From Mycobacterium sp. JS623 (lineage in GTDB: Bacteria; Actinomycetota; Actinomycetes; Mycobacteriales; Mycobacteriaceae): a stretch of 64,000 nt of DNA. A model generated the notes under the pieces. It was not told where the DNA came from. It did not search any database and saw only the letters and a list, made by a program, of their open reading frames with translations. Positions 43,875-53,480 of the stretch are shown here, piece by piece. The DNA lies in contig NC_019966.1 of the NCBI RefSeq assembly GCF_000328565.1, forward strand, positions 3,472,001 through 3,536,000. Reading direction: 5' to 3'. Position 1 is the first letter of the stretch; each line of letters opens with the position of its first letter. The translations under genes were made by a program, and so were the position numbers.

Positions 43875-44030
43875 TGTTTCTCGATTCCGATGTGTAGTCG
43901 CCCGCCGACGTCGGTTTCTGGTGAAGCGGCGGCAGTCGCGGCGATCCGAACTCAATAACTACGTTGGCACCGTGGGCACCGCCGCCTCCATCGCCTAACG
44001 GCTGATCTTCTAGGGCGTGTCGGTGTATAC

Positions 44031-46847
44031 CTAGCGGGACTGGCCGTCCGAGCGGCGCATGTGCTGCGTCAGTTGGGCTCGGGACGTGATGCCGAGCTTG
44101 GCGAAGGCGTTGTGAAGATGCGTTTTCACGGTGTGCGGGGATAGGTGCAGTTGTTGCGCCACGGCGCGGTTGGTCGCTCCCTCTGCGATGAGGTTGATGA
44201 CCTTGAGCTCGGCGTCGGTGAGGCTGTCCCAGCCCGTTTTGGCTCTCGGCTGCGCGACGATGCGCCGCTCCACACCCAGGCGGCGCAACTCGCGGCCGAC
44301 CCGCCGCGCATCCGCGATCGCCTCGCATTCCACGAACGTTTCGAAAGCCCGATTGAGGCTCTCGATCGCCTCCGCATCGGCTCGGGCGCGGGCTAATTCA
44401 GCCGCGGCGTCCTCGGCGGCGCCGGCGTAAAGAAGCGGACGCCACCTAGCCAACGCGGTGGCCGCTTCCAACAACGCATCGGCGTCACGTTCGAGGATTC
44501 CGCGGGCCTGCTGGGCGACCGCCGCGAACAAATCCACTCCGGAGGGCTCGCGTTCCAGCACCTCGATGCTCTGCAGCACCCGCCCGCGCAGGCCGGCGTC
44601 GCCGGCAGCTGATGCCACCCGCGACATCAAGATGACCTGGTCGAACACGTTAGGCCACAGCGGTGTGATCACACGCGCGTTCTGGCTCCCGAGCCAGCGC
44701 ACCGCATCGTGAACGTCATCGCGATACCACGCGGCAAGCGCGACAACGTAAGCCGCGCCGCAGGACAACAGGGGTGAAGTACTGTGATAGAGCCGCAGCG
44801 CCTCAGACACCAAGTCCTGCAATAACTTTCGGTCACCAGTTCGCGTGGCCACCTCGGCCAGTACGAGAATGCGCTCAATGTTGACCTCGGTATCGTTCGC
44901 CCACTCGCGCCGGGGCAGCGCCTCGATGGTTTCACGAGCTGCAGCCAAGCGGCCGGCCGCGGCATGAACCATCCCGCCCAGGTGGGTCCAACCCGGAAGC
45001 GCCATGGCGTTGCGTTCGCGATGTGCTTTCTCGGTACCTTCGGCAACCTGCGCCCAGGCTTCCTTCAAGCTGCCCGTGCCCACAATCAGAGCTGCGCGTC
45101 GCTTTGCCGCGTATATGCCACCGAAGGCCGCCTCGCCGCTGCGCGTCAGCAGATCTACTTCGTCCATCCGCCGAAGGGCGCGCACTGCATATCCGTCCTG
45201 ATAGTCGATTAGAGCAAGCGCGGTGTCGCTGACGATGCGGGCTTCCAAATCACCGGTCGCGCTGGCCGCAGCCGCGGCCGCGCTGGCTGCCGAGGCATCC
45301 ACATGCAGGCTGTTGACCACTTCGAAGTAGGCCAACCAAGCCTGATGGCGCGCCCTGGTGGTGTCGTTGATACCGACTAGCTGCAACGCCCGACGGATCT
45401 CTGCGATGCGCTGCTCCGGGTCCTCTGTACCCGCGGCCATCCGCAGCCGAATCTCGGCTTCGTCGTCTTGAGACAGCTCGGTGGAGAGCGCCCTGTCGGC
45501 AAGCGACTGGGCCTCGTCGTACCGGGTCGCCCGGTTGAGCCAGTTAACGGTGTCGGCGGCGAGTGCGCCGTAGTCAAGGTCGTCGCTGGGCAATAGCTCT
45601 AGGGCGCGCTTGCTCAGGTCCGCGGCCGCACTGGCATCGCTGTGGCCCACCGACTGCGCGGCTTCGCGCAGCGCGTCGACCGCCTCCCGGTCTCCGGGCT
45701 CGGCGCTGCGCGCCAATTGGGTGGCCACTTCGGCCGGTGTCGCGCCCATTCTCAGCATGACCGACGCGGATTGTCGTTCCATCGCTCGGCGCAATGATTG
45801 CGGTAAGGACTGCCGGGTGGCCTCGCGTAGCAACTCGTGTCGAAACCTCAGCCGCTCACCGTCTTCCACGAGTAGATCCGCGCGTACTGCCTCTTCGAGC
45901 GCCGACATCAACGACGCCGGCGACCGGTCCAGCATCGCGGCCAGCAAGCCGGCGGAGAACCGGTCCGGCAGCACCGCTGCCACCCGCGCCACCTCTGACG
46001 CCTCGTTGGAGAGCAGATCCAGTCGCTGGCGCATCGTCGCGCCCAAACGCCGCGGTAGCGCGTCTCCGGTGACCACGGCACGTCCGCCGTCGACGGTGAG
46101 CCGGTCCTCCTCGCCTAGTCCGCCGACCAGCTCGCTAACCAGAAACGGATTTCCGTGCGCCTTGGCGGCCAGATTGAGCAGCGACAAATCGGCCTTTGCC
46201 CGCACGGCGTCTTGCACCATGTCGGCGACCGCGTCCGGCGTGATGGCCGCCAACCGCATGAATGTGGCGTCCGCGCGGTGCAGCACCGACAAGGTTTCCT
46301 GCATCGCAGGCCCACCGGCGCCGGTACGGGCGGTCAGCACCCACAACACCGCGACATCGGGGCGCACGGTAGCTAGCGACCGCAGCGCCAGCAGCGTGCC
46401 GTTATCGGCCCAGTGAATGTCCTCCAGCACAATCACTAGCGGGGTCTGCGCGGCCGCTGCATGAATCGCTTCGGCCAGATCGTGCACCACCCAGTAGCGC
46501 AGATCCGCTGAGCCGCCCAGCTTGCGCAACGCCTCGGCGTCGCCGACGGGGGGGTCCGCGCGCAGGGTCGCCATGAACAGCGAGAAAAACGGCACAGTTT
46601 GCTGATACTCGAATGCCTCACCGAATAGTGTCCGGACACCGGCTTTCTCGGCCAGCGCCAGGACCTCGGTCAACATGCGGCTCTTCCCGATGCCGGGCGG
46701 ACCCTCGATGACCACCACACCGCCGCGCCCCTTAGCCACCGCAGAAATCAGCGCGCCGATCACCTTCAACTCGCCCGCGCGTCCACGAATCGGCGAACTG
46801 GACAGGCGCTGACCGCCCGTGTCAAAAAGGCCGGTTGAAGGCCTCAT
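44031..46847 (-). CDS. AAA-ATPase LuxR-family regulator, paralogue 1
   Basis: 938 residues from the ATG at 46847. It has an N-terminal STAND ATPase: PIRGRAGELKVIGAL, Walker A VVVIEGPPGIGKSRMLTEVL, PLVIVLEDIHWADNGTLLAL as Walker B, and SLPQSLRRAMERQSASVML. A long TPR-like helical region precedes the C-terminal LuxR helix-turn-helix: LTDAELKVINLIAEGATNRAVAQ and LHLSPHTVKTHLHNAFAKLGI. It is closely related to the gene at 46935, and its last 266 coding bases (44053-44318) are identical to that gene. Signal-dependent transcriptional activation is expected. The ligand is unknown. Confidence 0.9.
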   Translation of the reverse strand: MRPSTGLFDTGGQRLSSSPIRGRAGELKVIGALISAVAKGRGGVVVIEGPPGIGKSRMLTEVLALAEKAGVRTLFGEAFEYQQTVPFFSLFMATLRADPPVGDAEALRKLGGSADLRYWVVHDLAEAIHAAAAQTPLVIVLEDIHWADNGTLLALRSLATVRPDVAVLWVLTARTGAGGPAMQETLSVLHRADATFMRLAAITPDAVADMVQDAVRAKADLSLLNLAAKAHGNPFLVSELVGGLGEEDRLTVDGGRAVVTGDALPRRLGATMRQRLDLLSNEASEVARVAAVLPDRFSAGLLAAMLDRSPASLMSALEEAVRADLLVEDGERLRFRHELLREATRQSLPQSLRRAMERQSASVMLRMGATPAEVATQLARSAEPGDREAVDALREAAQSVGHSDASAAADLSKRALELLPSDDLDYGALAADTVNWLNRATRYDEAQSLADRALSTELSQDDEAEIRLRMAAGTEDPEQRIAEIRRALQLVGINDTTRARHQAWLAYFEVVNSLHVDASAASAAAAAASATGDLEARIVSDTALALIDYQDGYAVRALRRMDEVDLLTRSGEAAFGGIYAAKRRAALIVGTGSLKEAWAQVAEGTEKAHRERNAMALPGWTHLGGMVHAAAGRLAAARETIEALPRREWANDTEVNIERILVLAEVATRTGDRKLLQDLVSEALRLYHSTSPLLSCGAAYVVALAAWYRDDVHDAVRWLGSQNARVITPLWPNVFDQVILMSRVASAAGDAGLRGRVLQSIEVLEREPSGVDLFAAVAQQARGILERDADALLEAATALARWRPLLYAGAAEDAAAELARARADAEAIESLNRAFETFVECEAIADARRVGRELRRLGVERRIVAQPRAKTGWDSLTDAELKVINLIAEGATNRAVAQQLHLSPHTVKTHLHNAFAKLGITSRAQLTQHMRRSDGQSR
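44053..44318 (-). repeat. 266-base identical segment, copy 1
   Basis: Identical base for base to 46945-47210. It encodes the helix-turn-helix and the preceding linker of paralogue 1. The flanking coding sequence differs clearly. Confidence 0.85.
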
Positions 46848-46934
46848 CGGGTGTCCTGTCTACCGTTTACCGGACTGCCATTACGGTGCACGTCATTGTA
46901 GGCCCGCGCAGGTCACGTCTGGATTTGCTGTGGA

Positions 46935-49775
46935 TCAATGAGCCCGGCGCATGTGCTGCGTCAGTTGGGCTCGGGACGTGATGCCGAGCTTGGCGAAGGC
47001 GTTGTGAAGATGCGTTTTCACGGTGTGCGGGGATAGGTGCAGTTGTTGCGCCACGGCGCGGTTGGTCGCTCCCTCTGCGATGAGGTTGATGACCTTGAGC
47101 TCGGCGTCGGTGAGGCTGTCCCAGCCCGTTTTGGCTCTCGGCTGCGCGACGATGCGCCGCTCCACACCCAGGCGGCGCAACTCGCGGCCGACCCGCCGCG
47201 CATCCGCGATGGCTTCATGCTGGGTGTAGGTGTCGAATGCGGCAGTGAGTTGCTCGATCGCCGGTCTAGTGCGGCCGGTGTGCGCGAGTTCAGCGCCGGC
47301 GTCCTCGGCGGCGCCAGCATAAAGAAGCGGCCGCCCCGACGACTCAAGAAACCCCGCAGCAGCCACCAGCGCATGCACGTCACGTTCGAGTATCCCGCGG
47401 GCATATCCGGCCACCGCCGCCAACAGCGGTACCACAGGCCGTTCACGCTCCAGCACCTCGGTGGCCTGCAACACCCGCGCGCGCAAACCGGCATCAGCGG
47501 CCGCCGAGGCCACCCGCGCACCCAAGATCAGCCGAACCAATGCATGGGGGAAAAGGGGTGTCCCCAGCAGGTTGATGTCGCTAAGCCAACGCGCTGCTTC
47601 ATGAACGTCGTCGCGGTACCACGCCGCCCGCGCCAGCACATAGGCTGATGCTCGACGTTGGCCAGGTGAACCGATGGAGTGGGCATCGCGTGCATCATTG
47701 GCCGTCTGCTGCAACAAGTTACGGTCATCGGTGTGCGCCGCCACCTCAGCGAGGATCAGCATACGGTGGACGTCCTGCTCGGTGGCGCCGGTCGGGTGTG
47801 GGGGCGGTAGAGAATCAGCCGCATCGCGAGCGGCCGACAGCCGGCCCGCAGCGAGGTGGACCCACCCGCGGTAGACGGCCCAGGTGGCGAGGGCCAACGC
47901 GTTACGTTCCCGGCCGGCTTGCGCTATGCCTTCGGCGACGCGGGCAGTTGCTTCGTCCAATCGGCCGACGACTGCCAGCAGGTTTGCGTGGTACATCCCG
48001 GTATAGGCATGTGCCAACGCTGTTTCATTCGTGTAGGCGAGTGGGCGAAGCTGTTCGAGGCGGCCTAGTGCGCGAGACGGGTACCCCTCACCAGAATCGA
48101 GCAAAGCGTGGGTGACCTCGGCCATGATGGTTGCCTCGAGATCACCGGTGGCTACCGCGGCGGCAGCAGCTTCGTCGGCTGCAGTGCGCCACTGCCCACT
48201 TTTGTCCTGCAACACAAGGTTGTAGGCCAACCACGCCAGATGCCGTGCCCGGGTGACCTCGCTGATGCCGCTCAACCGCAGCGCTCGGCGGTGCTCCTCT
48301 ACTCGCCACGGGGTGCTGTGCTGGGTGTGCGTCGGAAGCCGGAGGCGGATCTCGGCCTCGACTTCGGGCGAGGCTGCCTCCGCGAGCGCCACGACGGCCA
48401 GTTCTTCAGCCTCGTCGTAGCGGGTCGCTCGGTTGAGCCACTCGACGGTGTCGGCGACGAGTGAACCGCGCTCCGCGTCGTCGATGGCCAACAGCTCCAA
48501 CGCACGCTTGCTCAAGTCCGCAGCCGCACTCGCATCACCGCGGCCGACCGATTTCGCGGCCTGGCGCAGCGCGTCGATCGCCTCTTTGTCCCCGGGCTCA
48601 GCGCTGCGCGCCAACTGGGTGGCCACCTCGGCGGGTGCCACACCCATCTCCAGCATGACCGACGCCGATTGGCGCTCCATCGCCCGACGCAACGACTGCG
48701 GCAACGAGTGTCGGGTTGCCTCACGCAACAAGTCATGTCGAAACCTCAACTGCGCACCGTCTTCGATGAGTAGATCCGCGCGTACTGCCTCTTCGAGCGC
48801 CGACATCAACGACACCGGCGGACGGTCCAGCATCGCGGCCAACAGCCCAGCCGAAAACCGGTCCGGCAGCACCGCTGCCACCCGCACCACCTCTGACGCC
48901 TCGCCAGAGAGCAGATCAAGCCGCTGGTGCATCGTGGCGCCCAAACGCCGCGGCAACCCCTCCCCGGTGACCACCACACGTCCGCCGTCGACAGTGAGCC
49001 GGTCCTCCTCCCCCAGGCCCCCCACCAGCTCAGTGACCAGAAAAGGATTTCCGTGCGCCTTGGCGGCCAAATTCAGCAACGACACATCAGCCGTTGCCCG
49101 CACCGCGTCTTGCACCATGTCGGCGACCGCATCCGGCGCGATGGCCCCCAACCGCAAGAATGACGCGTTCGCCCGCTGCAGCACCGACATCGTCTCCTGC
49201 ATCGCAGGCTCACCAGCCCCCGGACGAGCGGTCAGCACCCACAGCACGGCCGCATCCTGGCGCACAGCCAACGACCGCAACGCCAATAGCGTGCCGTTAT
49301 CGGCCCAGTGGATGTCCTCCAACAAGATCACCAGCGGGGTCTGCGCAGCCGCAGCATGAATCGCGTTGGCCAAATCGTGCACCACCCAATACCGCAGATC
49401 CGCCGAGCCGCCCAGCCTGCGTAGCCCCTCAGCGTCACCGACCGGCGGATCCGCACGCAAAGTCGCCATAAACAGCGCGAAAAACGGCACCGTCTGCTGG
49501 TACTCAAACGCCTCACCGAATAGGGACCGAACGCCTGCCTTTTCGGCGAGCGCCAAGACTTCGGTCAACAGGCGGCTCTTCCCGATCCCCGGCGGCCCCT
49601 CGATGACCAGCACTCCCCCGCGCCCGTGAGCGACCGCCGCGATCAGTGCGTCGATCACTTCCAGCTCGCCCGCACGCCCACGAATCGGCGGTATGCGCAG
49701 GTTCCCCGATGCTCTGGCGGTGCTCACACGAACCGCCGCCCACCAACTTGTATCCGGCGGGCGGAAGGCCTCCAC
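46935..49775 (-). CDS. AAA-ATPase LuxR-family regulator, paralogue 2
   Basis: About 946 residues from the GTG at 49775; the GTG codons at 49727 and 49865 are alternatives, and the conserved part starts at PPIRGRAGELEVIDAL. Walker A is VLVIEGPPGIGKSRLLTEVL and Walker B is PLVILLEDIHWADNGTLLAL. The helical region ends in the same helix-turn-helix as paralogue 1. Between ATPase and helix-turn-helix the two proteins have diverged, which implies different ligands but the same DNA target. Composite element 6 lies 190 bases upstream and points the other way. Cytosolic transcription factor. Confidence 0.88.
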   Translation of the reverse strand: MEAFRPPDTSWWAAVRVSTARASGNLRIPPIRGRAGELEVIDALIAAVAHGRGGVLVIEGPPGIGKSRLLTEVLALAEKAGVRSLFGEAFEYQQTVPFFALFMATLRADPPVGDAEGLRRLGGSADLRYWVVHDLANAIHAAAAQTPLVILLEDIHWADNGTLLALRSLAVRQDAAVLWVLTARPGAGEPAMQETMSVLQRANASFLRLGAIAPDAVADMVQDAVRATADVSLLNLAAKAHGNPFLVTELVGGLGEEDRLTVDGGRVVVTGEGLPRRLGATMHQRLDLLSGEASEVVRVAAVLPDRFSAGLLAAMLDRPPVSLMSALEEAVRADLLIEDGAQLRFRHDLLREATRHSLPQSLRRAMERQSASVMLEMGVAPAEVATQLARSAEPGDKEAIDALRQAAKSVGRGDASAAADLSKRALELLAIDDAERGSLVADTVEWLNRATRYDEAEELAVVALAEAASPEVEAEIRLRLPTHTQHSTPWRVEEHRRALRLSGISEVTRARHLAWLAYNLVLQDKSGQWRTAADEAAAAAVATGDLEATIMAEVTHALLDSGEGYPSRALGRLEQLRPLAYTNETALAHAYTGMYHANLLAVVGRLDEATARVAEGIAQAGRERNALALATWAVYRGWVHLAAGRLSAARDAADSLPPPHPTGATEQDVHRMLILAEVAAHTDDRNLLQQTANDARDAHSIGSPGQRRASAYVLARAAWYRDDVHEAARWLSDINLLGTPLFPHALVRLILGARVASAAADAGLRARVLQATEVLERERPVVPLLAAVAGYARGILERDVHALVAAAGFLESSGRPLLYAGAAEDAGAELAHTGRTRPAIEQLTAAFDTYTQHEAIADARRVGRELRRLGVERRIVAQPRAKTGWDSLTDAELKVINLIAEGATNRAVAQQLHLSPHTVKTHLHNAFAKLGITSRAQLTQHMRRAH
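46945..47210 (-). repeat. 266-base identical segment, copy 2
   Basis: Partner of 44053-44318, encoding the helix-turn-helix end of paralogue 2. Confidence 0.85.
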
Positions 49776-49963
49776 GTTGTGTCGTCCACAGTTCTCGCTG
49801 CCGCTAGCGCTGCGGTTAGTGTAGGGGTTCCTCCTCCACCTCGAGGTTGCCGCCTCAATTGCCACTCGTGCACTCGCGGCGACCCCCTGAGACAGCAGCT
49901 TCTATCTGCGCTTGGCCTGCCAGCAGCCGTATCAGAGCTTGGGCGTGCTTTTTGGGACACAAC

Positions 49964-50005
49964 TCACCCGGGTGAATCGGTTGACGGGTGATGTCTATTC
50001 ACCCC
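49964..50005 (+). promoter_or_regulatory. Composite GGGTGA element, copy 6
   Basis: Plus strand: TCACCC-GGGTGA, 10 bases, GGGTGA, 7 bases (TGTCTAT), TCACCC. It is 45 bases before the GTG at 50050. Confidence 0.78.
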
Positions 50006-50049
50006 GCATCGATGAATGCTGGCTCAACAGCTGGCGAGCGGAGGAACAA

Positions 50050-50373
50050 GTGGAGCCGACCACCTACCAGATCTGTGTTCACGGCCGCTTGTCCGAGCGC
50101 CTGGCGGCGGCACTGGAAGGGATGACCCTGCTCAGCGGGCCCGTCAACACCGTGTTCACCGGCGAAGTCAAAGACCAGTCACAACTTTACGGACTCCTCG
50201 ACCGGCTGCGCGACCTCGGCCTCGAGCTCATCAGCGTGCAGCCGCAGCCAGAGGGCGCCCCGGAATACCTGGCAGCACCAGACTTCGGTGAGGGAAACAG
50301 CCGACCGACCGAAATCAGCGGTGTGCCAACCCTTTCCCGCGCGACGAAGTCAACCCTGAAAGGTTCATCATGA
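50050..50373 (+). CDS. Small conserved hypothetical protein
   Basis: 107 residues from the GTG at 50050, with GAGGAAC upstream. The core YQICVHGRLSERLAAALEGM, then VNTVFTGEVKDQSQLYGLLD and RLRDLGLELISVQPQ, is a compact alpha/beta unit that is common as small proteins in actinobacteria, often near SDR genes. No catalytic residues are recognised. The C-terminal ~25 residues are Ser/Thr-rich. It overlaps the next gene as ATGA and is controlled through composite element 6. Confidence 0.65.
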   Translation: MEPTTYQICVHGRLSERLAAALEGMTLLSGPVNTVFTGEVKDQSQLYGLLDRLRDLGLELISVQPQPEGAPEYLAAPDFGEGNSRPTEISGVPTLSRATKSTLKGSS

Positions 50374-51119
50374 AGATCGTAGTCATCGGCGGTCAGGGGC
50401 TTATCGGCTCGAAAGTAGCGGCCAAGCTGAGCGCGCAGGGACACGACGTGATCGCCGCCTCTCGGCGCTCAGGTGTCGATTCCCTCACCGGTGACGGTCT
50501 CGCCAACGCGGTCGCCGGCGTGGACGTGCTCGTCGACGCTGCGGATTCGCCATTGTTCGACGATGAGCCGGTGATGCACTTCTTCACGACCGCGACGGCG
50601 AACCTTCTCGCTGCTGAACGGGAAGCAGGAGTCAGACACCACGTCGCGTTGTCCGTGGTGGGTGCGCAGGTCATGCCCGACAGCGGCTACAACACCGCGA
50701 AGGCAGCTCAGGAAAACCTGATCAAGGATTCGGGGCGCCCTTATTCGATCGTGAGAGCAACGCCGTTCTATGAATTCGTACTTGGCTTGGCCGATTCCGC
50801 GACGGACGGAGATATCGTCCGACTGCCGCACGCGTTGTTTCGTCCCATCGCCGCCGACGATGTCGCCACTGCCGTGGCCCGCGCGGCGGTCGGGCGCCCG
50901 ATCAACGGCGTCGCAGAGATCGCTGGGCCCGAAGCGATGGGGATGGACGATTTTGTCCGATTCGGTCTTGCCGCCAACGGTGATCAACGGCGGGTCGTGA
51001 CCGATGCGCAGGCGCCGTACTTCGGCGCGGTGATCGACGATCAGACGTTGGCACCCGATGCTAACGCCACCATCTTCGCGACCCGTTACTCCGACTGGCT
51101 CGACACACACTTCGCGTAG
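50370..51119 (+). CDS. NmrA-like NAD(P)-binding atypical SDR
   Basis: 249 residues from the ATG at 50370 (ATGA overlap). The Rossmann motif is MKIVVIGGQGLIGSKVAAKL, followed by DVIAASRRSG (basic residues suggest NADP) and HVALSVVGAQ. GYNTAKAAQENLIKDSG corresponds to the position of the catalytic Tyr-Lys, with Tyr and Lys present but more widely spaced. RPYSIVRATPFYEFV is typical of atypical SDRs of the NmrA or NAD(P)H-quinone type. It is probably an oxidoreductase or redox sensor in the cytosol. Confidence 0.82.
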   Translation: MKIVVIGGQGLIGSKVAAKLSAQGHDVIAASRRSGVDSLTGDGLANAVAGVDVLVDAADSPLFDDEPVMHFFTTATANLLAAEREAGVRHHVALSVVGAQVMPDSGYNTAKAAQENLIKDSGRPYSIVRATPFYEFVLGLADSATDGDIVRLPHALFRPIAADDVATAVARAAVGRPINGVAEIAGPEAMGMDDFVRFGLAANGDQRRVVTDAQAPYFGAVIDDQTLAPDANATIFATRYSDWLDTHFA

Positions 51120-51152
51120 CCGGGGATGAGCTCCAGTGGAAGGACACTTCGT

Positions 51153-51592
51153 ATGGGAACGGCCGATCGTCGGTTGATGTGGCATGGCTTGTTTCTGTTT
51201 TGGTCGGGTTGGTGACGGGTCTCAACGAGCGGCGCTTCACAAATATGCCGATGGCGCTTTCGGCGCATCTGGAGGGGGTGATGAACGGCACTTTCCTGAT
51301 CGCGCTGGGCGCGATCTGGGGTACGTCGAACTTTCGCCGCGCGTAGAAAAGGCGGCACGGTGATCGGCGCTTTACGGCACTTACGGCAACTGGCTGTTCA
51401 CCACATTTGGTGCCGCGTTGGGCACCGCTGCGGCAAACCCCATCTCGTCGCAGGGCCATCACGGGAAGCCGTGGCAGGAAAGGATTGCCCGGGGCCGGCT
51501 TTCGCAGCATCGCCTATTCGATCCTTCTCGCCGTGGTTCTGATTCTGCGGGGGCCTTGGCCGACGGCAACCGGGTTTCGGCCGGCAAGCTAA
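51153..51592 (+). pseudogene. Hydroxylaminobenzene mutase-like (HabB type) membrane protein, frameshifted
   Basis: The first frame reads MGTADRRLMWHGLFLFWSG; a shift after it gives LVTGLNERRFTNMPMALSAH, LEGVMNGTFLIALGAIWG. A third frame gives ALYGTYGNWLFTTFGAALGT and AAANPISSQGHHGKPWQE. A fourth segment encodes FRSIAYSILLAVVLILRG. Order and content match the four-helix HabB-like family that rearranges hydroxylaminobenzene to aminophenol. At least two or three indels and an internal loss make it non-functional. Confidence 0.68.
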
Positions 51593-51696
51593 ATTGAGCG
51601 CCACCGCCGTGCACACGCCCTGATTTTGTCGGCGTCGATCAGGCGGAACCCGTTAGACACTCGCGCACTCTGCCCATCGAGCTGCCCTCCGAGAGG

Positions 51697-52614
51697 TCAA
51701 ACTGAGGCAGCGAGCGCCCAGAGTTCCTCGGCCACAGCGGCATTCGTCCACGCCAGCCCGCTTAGCACCACATCAGTCGCGCCCGCATCCAGATAGCTCT
51801 GAAGCTGACGCCTGACCGACTCCGCTGAACCCACCGCGGCAAGCTCTGCTGCGCCGGCGATACCCTCGCGCGCAATGACCTTCTGATACGACGGAATTGT
51901 CTCGTAGAAGCCCAGCTGCTGGGCCGCGAAACTTCTTGCCGCATCAACGTTGTCGGACAGGATTGCGGGCACTTGCGCGATGATCCTGGGTTTGGCGCGG
52001 CCGGCCTGGGCGGCCGATTTCGAGAGGAAAGGTTCGATGAACTCTGCGATGGTGCGGGGACCGGCGAGGTAGGGCAGGGTGCCATCTGCCAGTTCGCCGG
52101 TGACCTGCAGCGCTTTTGGGCCCATCGCGGCCACGTACACCGGGATCGGCGTGCCGCCGGCGACGAGCACCGGCCATCCGGGCCGTGCGCTGATCTCGCT
52201 GCCGCTGAAGTCCACCGCTCCGGTATCGAAGATCGACCTCAGCACCGTCAGGTGCTCGCGAAGGCGTGTAATCGTGTTGGGCCACGTCGTCCCGAACGCC
52301 TGCCGCTCAGGCTGATGCGAGCCGAGACCGACTCCGAGGCTGAAGTTTCCGTGCGAGGCAGCTTGCGCGGTCTGCGCCAACGACGCCATGATCAGCGGGT
52401 GACGCGGGTTGATCGGCACCACCGACGTGCCGACGCCGAGACCCGGTACGGCCGCGCCGACCACCGCCGCAAGGGCGATCGCGTCATGATCGTTTTGCTG
52501 GCTCACCCACACCTGGCGGACGCCGAGGTCGTAGGCACGGGTCGCCTGCGCCACCACGTCATCGACACGATTGACGGCTTGCGGGTTGGGAAACAAGACA
52601 ATTCCAGTCGGCAT
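51697..52614 (-). CDS. LLM-class F420-dependent oxidoreductase
   Basis: 305 residues from the ATG at 52614. It has the luciferase-like pattern: TGIVLFPNPQAVNRVDDVV, GLGVGTSVVPINPRHPLIMA, ASLAQTAQAASHGNFSLGVG, PVYVAAMGPKALQVTGELADG, and VGSAESVRRQLQSYLDAGAT. In mycobacteria this subgroup is usually F420-dependent. It acts on an unknown substrate in the cytosol. It lies alone on the minus strand beside the decayed HabB-like gene and is not behind a composite element. Confidence 0.85.
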   Translation of the reverse strand: MPTGIVLFPNPQAVNRVDDVVAQATRAYDLGVRQVWVSQQNDHDAIALAAVVGAAVPGLGVGTSVVPINPRHPLIMASLAQTAQAASHGNFSLGVGLGSHQPERQAFGTTWPNTITRLREHLTVLRSIFDTGAVDFSGSEISARPGWPVLVAGGTPIPVYVAAMGPKALQVTGELADGTLPYLAGPRTIAEFIEPFLSKSAAQAGRAKPRIIAQVPAILSDNVDAARSFAAQQLGFYETIPSYQKVIAREGIAGAAELAAVGSAESVRRQLQSYLDAGATDVVLSGLAWTNAAVAEELWALAASV

Positions 52615-52830
52615 AACAACTAGAACGCACAGACCGATTGGCAACATCCCGTTTCCGCCGAAATTACCAGAAGCATTGCCGCGCAGTACCTCCCATAACA
52701 GCTCACGTTCGCAGCATCACTGGCTGGCGCCTGTGGAGATGCCTCGCTGACGCACGACCAGAAATCGATCAGGCTGCAAAGGATGCCCACATCCTCACTG
52801 CCGCAACGGGATCCACTGGATACGGCCCAG

Positions 52831-53427
52831 TTAGTACCGGAGTACATCCGCGCTCGGTTCGGGATAATCCAGATCGGCTGCGGTGAGACGATAGATTTGA
52901 AGTGTGATCCCATAGTATTTATCGGTCTCGCCGACCCACTCCATTCCGACGCGCCGTGCGGTCGCGACGCCGCGGGTGTTGCCTGGGCGCACAACGGCGA
53001 ACACCTCCGACACCCCGTTGGTGAAAGCCTGATGCGCCACCGCATGACCGGCCTCGGCGCCGTAACCGTGTCCCCATGCCGCAGGGGTGATTTGCCAACC
53101 GATTTCCAGGTCGGTGCAGCCGGGTGGCAACGGCAACAGGGCGACCGCGCCGACGACGCGGCCACTGTCACGGGTCTCGATTGCCCAACGGCCCAGCGGC
53201 CGCCCCGCATTGTCGTGTTGGGCGATCCAACGGGCCAGCAGCAGCCGCATCTGGTTACGATCGGTCACGCGCGGCAGCGCCGGGGCTAGCCACCGCGCGA
53301 CTTGGTGTTCGCCGAAGATGGCCAGTGCCGCGTCGGCGTCGTCAACCGTCCACGGGCGCAACCACAGTCGCTTGGTGATCAGCTCGTCGGTCCCCGGCAC
53401 CACCTGGACGTGAGTGCTCTTACACAT
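52831..53427 (-). CDS. RimJ-type GNAT acetyltransferase
   Basis: 198 residues from the ATG at 53427, with AAAAGGAGGAAGC directly before it. The RimJ/RimL pattern is LITKRLWLRPWTVDDADAAL, then GRVVGAVALLPL, EIGWQITPAAWGHGYGAEAG with the acetyl-CoA loop GHGYGA, and RPGNTRGVATARRVGMEW. It acetylates protein N-termini or small amines. Only ~53 bases separate it from the flavoprotein upstream, so it probably belongs to that transcript. Confidence 0.85.
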   Translation of the reverse strand: MCKSTHVQVVPGTDELITKRLWLRPWTVDDADAALAIFGEHQVARWLAPALPRVTDRNQMRLLLARWIAQHDNAGRPLGRWAIETRDSGRVVGAVALLPLPPGCTDLEIGWQITPAAWGHGYGAEAGHAVAHQAFTNGVSEVFAVVRPGNTRGVATARRVGMEWVGETDKYYGITLQIYRLTAADLDYPEPSADVLRY

Positions 53428-53480
53428 CGCTTCCTCCTTTTCGCCAAACCGGTCGCACGAGGAGGGCCTCCGGATTTGCG

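Noticed and set aside
52620..53210. 196-codon minus-strand frame over the GNAT gene and gap
   Set aside because: Overlaps the GNAT gene in another frame and lacks any family pattern.
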